Shown piece after piece: positions 35,164 through 44,400 of a DNA stretch of 45,409 nucleotides. How positions within the stretch are numbered: position 1 is the first letter of the stretch; every line of letters begins with the position of its first letter. The notes under the pieces were generated by a model that had not been told where the DNA came from, did not search any database, and saw only the letters and a list, made by a program, of their open reading frames with translations. The stretch comes from Bacteroidales bacterium (GTDB lineage: Bacteria; Bacteroidota; Bacteroidia; Bacteroidales; UBA10428). The stretch lies in contig JAFGQZ010000025.1 in assembly GCA_016935435.1 (NCBI GenBank), positions 1-45,409 on the forward strand, written 5' to 3'. The position numbers and the translations under genes were made by a program.

Positions 35164-35237
35164 CACTGTTGTTTCGTAATAGATGCTTTAATAACGGGCA
35201 GTTTGTGCGAAGCAACAGTGGTTTTTATTTTATTTTC
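35164..35237 (+). terminator. hairpin with T-rich tail between susD and GH31
   Basis: CACTGTTGTTTCG (35164-35176) pairs with CGAAGCAACAGTG (35208-35220) in a 13-bp stem containing one G-T position. The loop is 31 bases, and the stem is followed by GTTTTTATTTTATTTT. It lies 30 bases after the susD stop and ends about 20 bases before the GH31 start. The long loop makes it less typical than the other terminators here. It may instead act as a partial terminator or an RNA-stability element that lowers distal expression. Confidence 0.6.
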
Positions 35238-35257
35238 ACCCTTTAAAAAATAATTTT

Positions 35258-36832
35258 ATGAGGTTAAAAAAAATTAAATTCTTAGCAATTGCCCTTTTTC
35301 TGGTTGGTACGATAAAAGCTGCAACAATCTTTACCCTGCCAATTGAGAAAAACGAGTTATGGTGGCTTGGGGTTATTAACCATGCAATTATGCAGCCTTT
35401 ATCGGAAGGGTACCAGGCTAATCTTTATGCAAATTGCTATGGAAACCAGGCACAACCTTTGTTGCTTTCCAATACCGGTAAATATATATGGTCGGCCGAG
35501 CCCTTCGAAATTGAAGTGAGAAACGATAGTTTATTTCTTTCGAAACCTTACGGTGAGTTTGTGTTCAAAAAAGCAGGGTTGACCCTTCGCGATGCCTACA
35601 TGGGGGCCAGCAGGGAATTCTTTCCGCCATCGGGGAAAATGCCCGATATGTTAATGTTTCAACAGCCGCAATATAATACCTGGATTGAGCTTTTGTACGA
35701 CCAAAACCAGGATGATGTGCTGAAATATGCCAATGGTATTTTAGGTAATGGTTTGCCCCCAGGTGTTATTATGATTGACGATAACTGGCAGGAAGATTAC
35801 GGAAACTGGAAGTTTCACCCGCAGAGGTTCCCAAATCCTAAGCAGATGATTGATTCGCTGCACCAGAAGGGTTTTAAGGTAATGCTTTGGATTTGTCCTT
35901 TCATTAGTCCCGATTCGGAAATTGGGCGGAAATTGGAGTCGGAAAACCTTGTGTTGAAATCGGCTGCCGGGGGCACAAAAATAGTAAACTGGTGGAACGG
36001 TTACAGCACTGTGCTCGATTTGTCGAAGCCACAAGCTGTAAGTTGGTTCGAAAGCCGGTTGAACGAGCTTCAGAACGAATATGGAATCGACGGGTTTAAG
36101 TTTGATGCCGGCGATCCGGAGTTTTACCTCGATGGTATCGATTCAACCGGCATTAACCCGAATTACCAGACGGAATTGTTTTGCAGGCTGGGCATTAATT
36201 ATCCGTTAAACGAATACCGTGCTGCCTGGAGAATGGGCGGGCAGCCACTGGCTCAACGGCTGAGGGACAAAGGCCATAATTGGGCCGACTTGCAGACACT
36301 TATACCGGGCATTGTGTTGCAGGGGCTTATGGGGTACCCTTTTACTTGTCCCGATATGATTGGCGGCGGTGAAATGGGATCGTTCCTCGACCTGAGAAAA
36401 ATCGATCAGGAACTTATTGTACGTTCTGCACAGTGCCATGCTTTTATGCCAATGATGCAGTTTTCGGTAGCCCCCTGGCGCATACTGGACGAAGAGCACT
36501 TCGGTGCCGTTAAGGCGGCAGTAGCCTTGCGGGAAAAGTTTATTGGTGAAATCTTAAAATTATCGCAGGAAGCTGCCCGGAGCGGGGAGCCGGTTATCCG
36601 GTCTTTGGAATATGTTTTTCCCAATGGAAATTACGAGAAGGTTGCCGATCAGTTTCTTATCGGAAATACCATTATGGTAGCACCTTTTCTCGATACCCTG
36701 GCTTTCCGTAATGTAGTTATTCCCGAAGGAAAATGGATTGACGACAGGGGCAAGGTTTTTATCGGTCCCCGAACAATAAAAATATCGTCGGAATTAAACA
36801 GGGTACCTTATTATATTAAAAAGGAAAAGTAA
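35258..36832 (+). CDS. secreted glycoside hydrolase family 31
   Basis: A 524-residue GH31 protein with a signal peptide (about 1-21, ending IKAA). A short beta-sandwich N-terminal domain is followed by the (beta/alpha)8 barrel. The barrel carries GVIMIDDNWQEDYGNWKFHP, the nucleophile D283 in GFKFDAGD, and the probable acid/base D366 in FTCPDMIGGGE. GH31 enzymes are retaining alpha-glycosidases, mostly alpha-glucosidases, alpha-xylosidases and alpha-galactosidases. The short length and the sequence around the DDNWQ strand resemble the MYORG-like branch, some of which act on alpha-galactosides. Substrate is therefore open. No lipobox and no T9SS tail, so the periplasm is likely. Third gene of the PUL. 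Confidence 0.9.
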   Translation: MRLKKIKFLAIALFLVGTIKAATIFTLPIEKNELWWLGVINHAIMQPLSEGYQANLYANCYGNQAQPLLLSNTGKYIWSAEPFEIEVRNDSLFLSKPYGEFVFKKAGLTLRDAYMGASREFFPPSGKMPDMLMFQQPQYNTWIELLYDQNQDDVLKYANGILGNGLPPGVIMIDDNWQEDYGNWKFHPQRFPNPKQMIDSLHQKGFKVMLWICPFISPDSEIGRKLESENLVLKSAAGGTKIVNWWNGYSTVLDLSKPQAVSWFESRLNELQNEYGIDGFKFDAGDPEFYLDGIDSTGINPNYQTELFCRLGINYPLNEYRAAWRMGGQPLAQRLRDKGHNWADLQTLIPGIVLQGLMGYPFTCPDMIGGGEMGSFLDLRKIDQELIVRSAQCHAFMPMMQFSVAPWRILDEEHFGAVKAAVALREKFIGEILKLSQEAARSGEPVIRSLEYVFPNGNYEKVADQFLIGNTIMVAPFLDTLAFRNVVIPEGKWIDDRGKVFIGPRTIKISSELNRVPYYIKKEK

Positions 36833-36864
36833 ACAAAAGAAAAAAATAAGCCTCGAAAAGAAAT

Positions 36865-36910
36865 TAAACGAAAGATTAATTGCTTTTAAAAAATTATTTA
36901 TCTATCTTTG
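36865..36910 (+). promoter_or_regulatory. promoter of the PKD lipoprotein gene, with TAAACGAAAG box
   Basis: TTG at 36880-36882, 20 nt, then TATCTTTG at 36903-36910 is a textbook Bacteroidota promoter, about 47 bases before the ATG. TAAACGAAAG at 36865-36874, followed by ATTAA, lies immediately upstream of the -33 element and is identical to the box before susC. Transcription of the distal PUL genes can thus start here. Confidence 0.7.
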
Positions 36911-36956
36911 GTAAGCTTATAAAAACTAATCTTTAAATCTTTCAAATTTTTAAACT

Positions 36957-37847
36957 ATGAAAAAGAACCGGATATTTAATTTTTGCGCCTTTTTGGCAGG
37001 ATTTGGGCTTTTGCTGGGCACCAATTCGTGTAAAGACGACCCTAAGCCCCCTAAGGCTGAGTTTTCGTTTGAACAAAGTGCTGAAAATGCCCTGGAAGTT
37101 GCTTTTTTTAATGAGTCGAAAGATGCCACTTCCTATAGTTGGGATTTCGGCGATGGAAAAACCTCTGCCGAAGAAAACCCTACTCATGTGTACGACGATT
37201 ATGGTACCTTTACTGTTACCCTTACGGCCAAAGGCGAAGGTGGTTCGAACGAAGTTAGCTACGATGTTGAACTCATTGACCCGGGTATTGTTATCGATGG
37301 CAAATTCGACGACTGGGCCGATATACAGGCAATTGCTTCTTATCCCGATGGGGAAGGGCGTACGCTTCTTGAACTGAAAGTGGACAACAACGAAACCTTT
37401 ATTCATTTCTATATTAAAGGCACAGCCAATTTAGGCGAGGTAATCCAGATTTTTATCGATGCAGATAACGTAGGAACTACGGGCTGGGACTACTGGAACT
37501 TTTTCGAAGCTCCAGGTATCGAATATCTGATGGAAGCTGTAATTGTTGCTTTTGAAGGGGCAGAACCCGGCTCAGGCTTGCAAACAGCAACCGGCCCCGA
37601 TGCCGGTTGGCCATGGCAGCCTTTTGTGGCCAGCAATGCAATACATGCAAACTCGGGTTATGTTGCCTCGGGCAGCAACAAAATAGTTGAACTTTCCATG
37701 TTGCGCGAAATGTTTACTAACCCGGTATTGTCCGGCACAATACGAATTGTGGTTGGAAACAGCGATAACACCTGGGCTAATGTTGGCCACCTGCCGCCAT
37801 CGGCAACCGATCCGCTTACCCCTCCGGCAATTTATGTTATGAAATAA
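36957..37847 (+). CDS. surface lipoprotein: PKD domain plus DGxxxDW beta-sandwich module
   Basis: A 296-residue lipoprotein. The signal ends GTNSC (Cys25), followed by KDDPK, which fits the Bacteroidota surface-export signal of charged residues after Cys. Residues about 31-108 are a PKD domain (SYSWDFGDGKTSAEENPTHVY). Residues about 110-296 are a module starting VIDGKFDDW with IFIDADNVGTTGWDYW in its core. The same module occurs in the next two genes and looks like a CBM9/DOMON-type carbohydrate-binding beta-sandwich. It has no catalytic signature, so the likely role is to bind the target glycan at the cell surface, in the position of SusE/SusF-type proteins. It has its own promoter and a terminator directly behind it. 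Confidence 0.8.
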   Translation: MKKNRIFNFCAFLAGFGLLLGTNSCKDDPKPPKAEFSFEQSAENALEVAFFNESKDATSYSWDFGDGKTSAEENPTHVYDDYGTFTVTLTAKGEGGSNEVSYDVELIDPGIVIDGKFDDWADIQAIASYPDGEGRTLLELKVDNNETFIHFYIKGTANLGEVIQIFIDADNVGTTGWDYWNFFEAPGIEYLMEAVIVAFEGAEPGSGLQTATGPDAGWPWQPFVASNAIHANSGYVASGSNKIVELSMLREMFTNPVLSGTIRIVVGNSDNTWANVGHLPPSATDPLTPPAIYVMK

Positions 37848-37855
37848 GCAGAGTG

Positions 37856-37891
37856 AAAAATGAACAGGGAAAACCCCTGTTCATTTTTTTT
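37856..37891 (+). terminator. rho-independent terminator after the PKD lipoprotein gene
   Basis: ATGAACAGGG and CCCTGTTCAT form a perfect 10-bp stem (37860-37869 with 37875-37884) with a 5-base loop. It is preceded by A residues and followed by a run of T residues to 37891. It begins within about a dozen bases of the stop codon. Confidence 0.88.
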
Positions 37892-37920
37892 GTGAGGATT
37901 TTTATAAGGCCGTACCTTTA
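37889..37920 (+). promoter_or_regulatory. promoter of the DUF4874/DUF4832 gene
   Basis: TTTG at 37889-37892 and TACCTTTA at 37913-37920 are separated by 20 nt. The TTTG is made of the last T residues of the terminator tail, so terminator and promoter are packed together. Transcription would start roughly 9 bases before the ATG at 37936, giving an almost leaderless message. Confidence 0.55.
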
Positions 37921-37935
37921 ACCTTTTCAATATCG

Positions 37936-40900
37936 ATGAAAAAGAATATTTTGTTTTTACTGATTACCTGTTTTTGGATAAGCTTAACAGCCCAGAATTT
38001 TACCCCGCATACCTATATGTATAGCGATTCGGTATATGTTAATCCCGAGCGTGGTTTTTACCGCTATACCGAACGGAGCGGCACCGGCGATGTTCTAAAT
38101 GTGTCTTCCCTTAAAAACTTCAGGGATCAGGGTTATTCCTTGATATATCGGATTTTTTATCTTCGCGACTTTGTGAATGCCCCTATTTCACAAGCTTACC
38201 TCGATAAGATAAAGGACGATTTTGCGAAGATTCGTTCGGCTGGCGTGAAAGCAATAGTGAGGTTTGCCTACACTTCTTCCATGAATGCCCCTTATGGCGA
38301 TGCTGCCCCGGAAAGGGTGAACGAACATATTCAACAGCTTGCCCCTTTACTGAGGGACAATTCCGATGTTATACTAGTTTTACAGGCTGGATTTATTGGT
38401 GCATGGGGCGAGTGGTATTATACCGATTATTTTGCCACCGGCTCGCCCGATAATGTTACCCCCGACGATTTGCAAGAGCGCAAAACCCTTGTAAACAACC
38501 TGCTGGCTGCAATGCCCGAAGACCGGATGGTGCAGTTGCGGTACGTGGGCTATAAAATTCAATTGTTCGATTCAATACCGGTTAATGCCGAAGAGGCTTA
38601 TTCGGGTAGCCCAAAGTCGCGTATTTCGCACCATAACGATTGTTTTGTTTCTTCCGTTAACGATGTGGGCAGCTATAGGTATATTGTTTCTGAGAAGGAC
38701 TACCTCGAACGCGATTCGAAATATACCTCGGTTGGCGGTGAAACATGCCGTTGGTACGAGTCACGGTCGAATTGCGATACCAGCCTTTACGAAATGGCCC
38801 GCTTCCATTGGACTTACATCAACCAGGATTATTTTGGCACAACCATAAGCCAGTGGCAAGCCGATGGCTGTTACCCCGAAATGCAGAAAAAACTTGGCTA
38901 CCGGTATTCCCTGCTGAATTCATCTATTCAGGATTCTGTTAAGCCCGGTGGTGCTTTCACTCTTTCATTTAAACTGAAAAATGCAGGATTTTCAAATCCA
39001 ATGAATTACAGGGCTGTTGAAATAGTACTCCAGAATATAGCGAGCGGCGAAAAATTTTTTGCACCGGTAAATATCGATTTGCGAAAGTATGAACTTAACT
39101 CCGAAATAGTTGTCAACGAGCAAATTGGCATCCCCGAATTTATGCCTCACGGGGCTTATAAAGTTTTTTTAAACCTGCCCGATCCAAAGTTTACCATTAA
39201 AAACAATCCCCTTTATTCTGTCAGGCTTGCTAATTCAAATGTATGGGACGCATCGCTTGGTATGAATTCGTTTCAACATGTTCTGAATATCAACCCAAAC
39301 TATTCGGTAAACGAACCTTTTCTTGGTACCAACTTTTTTTTGCCCTTTGCCGGGATCCCTTCAGGGAGCATTCGTGTTGACGGGGATCCCTCGGACTGGA
39401 AGGCTCTGGCTATAGCAGGTTCAAACAGTAATAATGTTTTTCTGAAAGAAGTAAAAGCAGTAAGGCTAAACGACACACTTTTCTTTATGCTCAGGGGCGT
39501 GGGGCTGTTGCCCAATACCCAAATTTTTATCGATGCCGATTACCATATTGGCACCGGAATGGACTATTGGTCGTGGGCCGATGACGGGGGAGTCGATTAT
39601 ATGGTTCAGAACAATGAGCTTTTTAAGTACACTGGGACTAATGGTAGTTCCGATTGGGCCTGGACATTGGTTACTGGTACCTTTTTACGTTCGGCAAACG
39701 ATTCGGTAGTTGAACTGGCTTTGCCCGAAAGTGTTTTTGATGCTACAATGATGCACGATACCCTTCGGTTTGGTGTTGCGAATGTTTCGTCAGACTGGTC
39801 AACAATTTCAGAGCTGGTGCCTGCCTCAGGTAGCAGCCTTTTGGTGTGCGCCAGGGCTTCTTTAAATGCCCCGAAACTGTATGTGTCGTCGTACACTACG
39901 AATAACATTGTGAGCTATGCTTTTGCTGAAAAAGACTCAAATGCAGTAATTGTAGTTGAACGGGGCAGCGAGGCCATAGGAGAATTTCAAACCCTTGCAA
40001 TAAACTCGAACAGTATGGGGAATATTTATGTGAGAGATACAGACCTGGCTGCAAACAGTGTTTATTATTATCGTGCTTACTTAATGGACAAAGGCAGTTA
40101 TTCGGCATATTCCCAGGTTAAACAGGGGGCTACAACTTTGGGTGTGTTTAAGTACCCCGAAATTGTGCTTGATGGTGGGCTCGACGATTGGTCGCCCATA
40201 CCACCAACAGTTGCTGTTACCCATAAATTCAACGATGTTTTCTTATGTGTGTATAGCAGCACCGAATATTTATACCTGTGTTTGTCGGGCGATAGTATTT
40301 CGGATTTTACAATATTTTTAAATACCGACGGGAATGCACTTACCGGAGAGGTTGGAAATAACTGGGGTTCTGGTGGTTTTGAATTTAAAATAACAGGCAG
40401 TGAGGTGTTTAAATATTCGGGGGGTGCATATTCCAAAGTTACATCAGGTGCTTCGGTATCGGAAGGCTTGAATGGTATTGAACTGCAAATACCACTGGAA
40501 GCGCTTGAAATAAACAACAATAACCAGAAGTTGTATGTTGCTGCCCAGGTAGGCAGAAATGAAGAACTTCTTTTGTTGCCATATAAAGGCAGGAACCCTG
40601 TATTGTATGAGAGGGTTTTACCTGCCGATATGCCCCTAAATTTTACGGTTCGGCGGTCTGCCTCAGATCCGGCAGGCAAGTTAATAGTATCGTGGGAAAA
40701 GTGTACCAATTGCGATGGTTTTGAAGTTGTGCGCACCGAAAAGGCCACTGGTACAAAAGTTACATTCGATTTGCGGAGCACCGATTATCAGCTAATCGAT
40801 GTCGGTTTAAAGCCCGGTACAAGTTACGAATATGCAATAAACAGTTTTAATTTTGCCGGAAAATCGGCAATGGCCGGGCCGGTAGAGATTTCCACCACAT

Positions 40901-41187
40901 TAACCGGAATAGAGAAGGAAAACAATGTTGTTTCAGTTTCTGTATGGCCAAGCCCGGCAACAGACGCCATTAGTGTGCAATTTCCCGAAAGTTTTGCAGG
41001 CAGGGCACGCATGAATATTCTGGCTGTAAACGGGGAGTTGGTTTATACTAGGTCAATCGATGTTGAAAACGCTGAAAGAGTTGTTGTGCTGTTGTTAAGT
41101 GATCTTGGTTTGGCCGAAGGAATCTATTTTCTGAGAATAGATTTAAAGGATACGGTTGTTTCGAAAAAGTTTATTATTCGGAAATAA
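37936..41187 (+). CDS. T9SS-secreted DUF4874/DUF4832 protein, putative glycoside hydrolase
   Basis: A 1083-residue protein with a signal peptide (about 1-19). Residues about 25-450 match the DUF4874 plus DUF4832 pair as I know it, starting VYVNPERGFYRYTE and looking like a TIM barrel. VLQAGFIGAWGEWYYTD places E159 at the end of a beta-strand, the usual place of a glycosidase acid/base. Then follow a DGxxxDW module (about 477-632), a fibronectin III-like domain (640-735), a second DGxxxDW module (740-885), another FnIII-like domain (895-990), and a type A T9SS sorting domain (997-1083, WPSPATDAISVQF). I know of no established activity for this pair. Enzymatic cleavage of the PUL glycan is inferred from fold, Glu placement and context. 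Confidence 0.8.
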   Translation: MKKNILFLLITCFWISLTAQNFTPHTYMYSDSVYVNPERGFYRYTERSGTGDVLNVSSLKNFRDQGYSLIYRIFYLRDFVNAPISQAYLDKIKDDFAKIRSAGVKAIVRFAYTSSMNAPYGDAAPERVNEHIQQLAPLLRDNSDVILVLQAGFIGAWGEWYYTDYFATGSPDNVTPDDLQERKTLVNNLLAAMPEDRMVQLRYVGYKIQLFDSIPVNAEEAYSGSPKSRISHHNDCFVSSVNDVGSYRYIVSEKDYLERDSKYTSVGGETCRWYESRSNCDTSLYEMARFHWTYINQDYFGTTISQWQADGCYPEMQKKLGYRYSLLNSSIQDSVKPGGAFTLSFKLKNAGFSNPMNYRAVEIVLQNIASGEKFFAPVNIDLRKYELNSEIVVNEQIGIPEFMPHGAYKVFLNLPDPKFTIKNNPLYSVRLANSNVWDASLGMNSFQHVLNINPNYSVNEPFLGTNFFLPFAGIPSGSIRVDGDPSDWKALAIAGSNSNNVFLKEVKAVRLNDTLFFMLRGVGLLPNTQIFIDADYHIGTGMDYWSWADDGGVDYMVQNNELFKYTGTNGSSDWAWTLVTGTFLRSANDSVVELALPESVFDATMMHDTLRFGVANVSSDWSTISELVPASGSSLLVCARASLNAPKLYVSSYTTNNIVSYAFAEKDSNAVIVVERGSEAIGEFQTLAINSNSMGNIYVRDTDLAANSVYYYRAYLMDKGSYSAYSQVKQGATTLGVFKYPEIVLDGGLDDWSPIPPTVAVTHKFNDVFLCVYSSTEYLYLCLSGDSISDFTIFLNTDGNALTGEVGNNWGSGGFEFKITGSEVFKYSGGAYSKVTSGASVSEGLNGIELQIPLEALEINNNNQKLYVAAQVGRNEELLLLPYKGRNPVLYERVLPADMPLNFTVRRSASDPAGKLIVSWEKCTNCDGFEVVRTEKATGTKVTFDLRSTDYQLIDVGLKPGTSYEYAINSFNFAGKSAMAGPVEISTTLTGIEKENNVVSVSVWPSPATDAISVQFPESFAGRARMNILAVNGELVYTRSIDVENAERVVVLLLSDLGLAEGIYFLRIDLKDTVVSKKFIIRK

Positions 41188-41408
41188 CTCTGTTGTGAAA
41201 TAGGCAGTTGTATGCTTGTTACTTAATTTTTTTACTGCACCGGCGAAGCTGTTTTTTATGGGTGCCAGACATTAACTATAAATTAAGACTGCTTTGGGGA
41301 TATAACGGTATTTCTAATCAATATAACCTTTAATTATTTGTGGTAAAGAGTTTACTGCAAAGTAAAAATACGTCCTGTTTCTTTAATTGTTCATTTAAAA
41401 ACCCGACT

Positions 41409-44400
41409 ATGATGAAAAGAATCTTTATTGCATTTTTAATGAGTTTTTGCTTGTGGACACAGGTAATTTCTGCGGCAACCTACTATGTTTCCCCTTCGGG
41501 GAACGACAACAACAGCGGAACACTATCGGCTCCGTTTGCTACTATTCAAAAAGCGGTAAATATGTGTACTTCCGGCAGCGATTTGGTATATGTAAGGGCT
41601 GGTACATACAATCAGGCCGTGAACATTAGTGGCAAATCGGGCATTACCCTTACCCGCTATGGCAGCGAAGCGGTTTATGTTAAGGGTTCAAGTGCTTCCA
41701 ACTCTGTAATAAGTGTTTCGAATTCCAGTAATATTATTGTTTCTTACCTGCATGTTCAGGATAAGCAGGTAAACTGGGCGGTTGGCATAATTGTTCAGGG
41801 TTCGGGAAGCAATATACAGATTGTTGGCAACAAACTCAGTAACATCCATTACCGCACCGGAACATTTAACGCGGCCGATAATATGGGTACTACCGTAGTT
41901 GGGGCAAATCCCATAACTGTTGTTGGCGACAACGAAAACGCAAGCCTAAACAATATATTAATTAGTGCAAACGAAGTATATAATTGTATGACCGGCTGGT
42001 GTGAAGCCATTTCGGTAAAAGGCAATGTCGATAACTTTAATGTTGAAAAAAACATAGTACACGATATTACCAATATTGGAATTGATGCTTTCGGGCTGGG
42101 CACTTACCCTCCATTGTCGAAAAACTACCAGTCGCGCAATGGCACCATACAGCAAAACACAGTTTACAATTGCCGCTGTAATTATGCCGATAATGGCGGA
42201 ATTTATGTTGATGGCGGCAAAGATATTTCGGTAATTAACAACCGGGTGTACGGCAATATTTACGGAATAACCATTGGGTGCGAAAACCAGATGGACATTG
42301 CTAACGGAACCACATCGGGAATACATGTGCGCAATAATTTTGTTTACAATAATTTAAAAGCGGGCATAATGATTGGTACCTCTGGCGACGACGATGGCCT
42401 TCAGGGAAATGTGGCCTATTGCGATGTTATTGGTAATACTTTTCTGAAAAACTCTTCTTCAGACCAATGGGGCGGCGAGCTGGTATTGCAAAATGCCAAT
42501 AATATTCTTGTAAGCAACAACGTTTTTTATGGACTGTACCCCCAAATGTTCACTTATAATTTAGGGACAAGCGCTATTACATTCAAATACAATAATTATT
42601 ATTACGTTAACGGCAGCGAAAGTTCGGTGGTTATAAGCCGCCAGGTTTCGGAAACATCGTGGACAGGCATTAGCCTTGCCCAGTTTAAAACTTTGGTTGG
42701 TGGCGATGCGGGCTCATTTTTTACCAATCCGTCGATGGTAAGCGACAATGTTGCCAATGCTAACTTTCATATTAATGCGGGCTCGCCATGCGTTAATGCC
42801 GGCGACCCAAATTATACCCCCTTTACCGGCGAACTCGACATGGATTTGACCCCGCGCATTGTTGGCGGGCGTATTGATATTGGTAGCGACGAAACCGGCG
42901 GTACCAGCACGGTTCCGGTTACGGGAGTTAGTTTGAGCCCGGTGTCGGCATCGCTTAGCGTTGGCGCTACACAGCAGCTTACGGCCACCATAGCCCCTTC
43001 GAATGCTACCAATAAAACTGTAAGCTGGGCTTCGAACAATACTTCGGTAGCCACCGTAAATGCTGGCGGCCTGGTAACCGCCGTAGCTTCCGGTTCGGCA
43101 ACTATAACGGTTACAACGGCCGATGGGGGCAATACAGCAAGCTGTTCTGTTACGGTTACCGCATCGGCGTCGTTGCCAAGCCCCTGGGCGTCTTCCGATA
43201 TCGGTTCGGTTGGGGCTGCCGGATCGGCAACATATTCAGGTGGTACCTTTACCATTTCGGGCTCGGGTGCCGATATCTGGGGAACTTCAGATGCTTTCCG
43301 GTTTGCATATCAGCAAATTACCGGCGATGTTACCATTATTGCACGGGTAAGTTCAATTACCAATACCGACCCCTGGGCAAAAGCCGGTGTTATGATACGT
43401 AACGGATTGGGCGCCAACGCGGCACATGTGTTTACAGCTGTTACCCCTCAGAACGGTTTGGCATTTCAATACCGTTCAACAGCGGGAGGAGGGAGCTCGC
43501 ACATTGCCGGTACGGCCAGCACAGCTCCTTACTGGGTGCGTTTGCAGCGTTTGGGCAATACTTTTACAAGCTCTGTTTCGGCAAACGGAACAAGCTGGAC
43601 GGTTGTTGGTTCGGTTTCAATATCTATGGCTTCTGCCGTTTATGTGGGCATGGCTGTTACTTCGCACAATGCCGGCACACTTTGTACGGCGCCATTTACG
43701 AATGTAAGCCTAAGCACCTCAACAAACATTCCGGTAAACATTACTGTTGATGGCAACCTGTCGGACTGGTCTTCTATAAACGCTATTACCATAGCCAGCG
43801 GCCAAACATGCACCAGCTTAAAGGTTTACGACGATAATGATTACTTTTATTTTGCAATTGCCGGTTCGGGCATGAATACAGCCAATTACCATATTTTCCT
43901 CAATACCGACAATAATGCAGCAACCGGTTACCAGGATGCTTCGTTTGCATCGGGCTCTGGTTCGGAATTTATGGTCGAAAACGGGGCTTTGTACCAATCG
44001 ACTGGTTCGGGCTGGTCGTGGTCGTGGGTTGCAGGTGTAACGGCATCGAAAAGCTCAACTGTAACCGAAGTACGCCTGCCCCGTTCGGCTTTAGGTTCGT
44101 TAAGTAGTGTTGTCAGGCTTGCTTATACCGATATTAACAGCAGTTGGACAGTAGTTTCTTCTCTGGGCTTTTCAAGTTATACCCGCTTGAAAGAGGCTGT
44201 CGAAAACATCGAAATGGCTGGTGAGGTGTTTGTTTATCCAAACCCGGTTAGCGATATACTTTATTTTGATTTGGGCAACAGTAGCCCTAATTCAATAATT
44301 GAAATATTTAACCTTCAGGGACAGTTGGTTTATCGCTTGGAAACTTCAGATGGTTTTGTTGGTGTTGATACCAAACAAATTGAGCATAAAGGAATGGCTA

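Noticed and set aside
40098-40781. Minus-strand 227-codon frame inside the DUF4874/DUF4832 gene
   Set aside because: It is antisense to a secreted protein with clear domain structure, Ser/Pro-rich without motifs or a promoter.
41188-41408. Promoter before the beta-helix gene
   Set aside because: Several TA and TTT combinations occur (for example near 41326-41340), but none has both elements at 19-21 nt spacing. Only a weak GCACC/GGTGC pair is present as a possible hairpin.
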